The notes beneath the pieces are model-generated. The model did not search any database, was not told where the DNA came from, and saw nothing but the letters and a program-made list of their open reading frames with translations. From assembly GCA_017854585.1 (NCBI GenBank), contig JAFMHK010000018.1, positions 1 through 64,000 of the forward strand: DNA of 64,000 nt, read 5' to 3'. Of this stretch, positions 63,635 through 64,000 are shown piece after piece; positions within the stretch are counted from its first letter, which is position 1, and each line of letters opens with the position of its first letter. The DNA is from Paracoccaceae bacterium. Its GTDB lineage: Bacteria; Pseudomonadota; Alphaproteobacteria; Rhodobacterales; Rhodobacteraceae. Made by a program: the position numbers and the translations under genes.

Positions 63635-64000
63635 CTTGCGGCGACAGCCTTGCGAACCATGTCCCAATAGATCCCCTCGACGGCGGTTCGGTCCAGCCGC
63701 CCACCATCGCGAAACCACGTGGTGACACCCGTCAGCATCGCGATGATCGCCATGGTTGCCAGCTTGGTATCGGGCACCGCGAACACGCCCACCGCGACCC
63801 CGGCCTTCAAGACATCCTCCAACCGGGTTTCATATTCCCGGCGCAGCGCCTCGATGACCGTGAAATTCTGCGGCTCAAGGTTGCGCAGTTCCATATATGC
63901 GATGAAAACCAACTCGGGACGGTCCAGATGGAACTGGATGTGATGGCGGGCGAACCCCTCCAACTGCGCCAGCGGACCGCCGGCAGGCGGCTGCCAATCC
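63631..64000 (-). CDS. TetR-family regulator, carboxyl part (5' end outside window)
   Basis: The minus-strand frame is open to the window edge, reading DWQPPAGGPLAQLEGFARHH before HIQFHLDRPELVFIAYMELR and ending AVRKA-type DMVRKAVAAR. This matches the carboxyl ligand domain of TetR/AcrR proteins of the KstR-like type (RPELVFIAYMELRNLEP; a closing GVTTWFRDGGRLDRTAVEGI). The DNA-binding part lies beyond 64000. It is convergent with the desaturase gene. Confidence 0.78.
   Translation of the reverse strand, partial: DWQPPAGGPLAQLEGFARHHIQFHLDRPELVFIAYMELRNLEPQNFTVIEALRREYETRLEDVLKAGVAVGVFAVPDTKLATMAIIAMLTGVTTWFRDGGRLDRTAVEGIYWDMVRKAVAAR

Noticed and set aside
1-64000. tRNA, rRNA, riboswitch or CRISPR features
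   Set aside because: Intergenic stretches were scanned by eye for T-loop sequences, regularly spaced repeats and known leader motifs; none was convincing. A covariance-model search would be decisive.

Overview
The window is a 64 kb chromosomal segment of a high-GC alphaproteobacterium, most likely a member of the Rhodobacteraceae (Roseobacter group). The reasons are the base composition (about 62-65% GC over most of it), dense divergent operons with 4-base ATGA stop/start overlaps, Rhodobacteraceae-type neighbourhoods (DUF952-pyrD; a MerR pair with a 592-aa DmdC-type acyl-CoA dehydrogenase, thiolase and FadJ; cdd-deoA-deoB-add-upp) and a dispersed intergenic repeat ending in AAATACTCCC. The species cannot be named from the sequence alone. 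No rRNA, tRNA or CRISPR array was seen.

Layout. (1) 1-4.7 kb is a patchwork: the 3' tip of an unidentified gene, a lower-GC Asp/Glu-racemase-family gene, an EamA-type permease, an internally deleted and frameshifted IS6-family transposase, a 57-aa membrane peptide, and a winged-helix/alpha-beta-hydrolase fusion divergent from it. (2) 4.9-25.5 kb is a carboxylic-acid catabolism island. It holds tcuA/tcuB-like genes (FAD dehydrogenase and Fe-S membrane partner), a DUF1446/AtuA-like pair, a ThDP-dependent 2-oxoacid enzyme, an aldehyde dehydrogenase, two D-2-hydroxyacid dehydrogenases, an Ldh2/MDH2-family dehydrogenase, a SucCD-type acyl-CoA ligase, an acyl-CoA dehydrogenase, an HpcH/HpaI aldolase, an atypical SDR, a complete TctABC-type transporter, a half-size ChrA pair and one FCD-type GntR regulator. 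Each main promoter region in the island carries a similar GTATAC-centred element, so I read it as a single GntR regulon. (3) 25.8-33.8 kb holds an AbrB-family permease, an SRAP protein, a DUF1127 peptide, a UshA-type nucleotidase, DUF952-pyrD, a MATE exporter and two PaaI thioesterases. (4) 33.9-43 kb is a fatty-acid/branched-chain acyl-CoA oxidation locus under two paralogous MerR regulators. (5) 43-49.1 kb holds a tautomerase/HxlR pair, DUF2127, an acyl-CoA synthetase, a protein resembling a degenerate M48 peptidase and a SPOR protein. (6) 49.2-53.7 kb is a complete nucleoside salvage operon. (7) 53.8-64 kb holds a sensorless hybrid kinase, prpE, maeB, nadK, glyA, a fatty-acid desaturase and a TetR regulator cut by the window edge.

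Working model for the island (inference). A di- or tricarboxylate is captured by TctC and imported by TctAB. TcuA, with TcuB passing electrons to the membrane, oxidises a C-C bond as in tricarballylate utilisation. The SucCD-like ligase activates an acid to its CoA thioester, the acyl-CoA dehydrogenase introduces unsaturation, and the HpcH aldolase cleaves a hydroxyacid. The 2-oxo- and 2-hydroxyacids made on the way are handled by the D-2-hydroxyacid and Ldh2-type dehydrogenases and by ThDP decarboxylation followed by aldehyde oxidation. The known Salmonella tcu locus is only tcuR-tcuABC with an MFS carrier and a LysR regulator, so this combination, including the DUF1446 pair of unknown reaction, is the best candidate for an undescribed pathway here.
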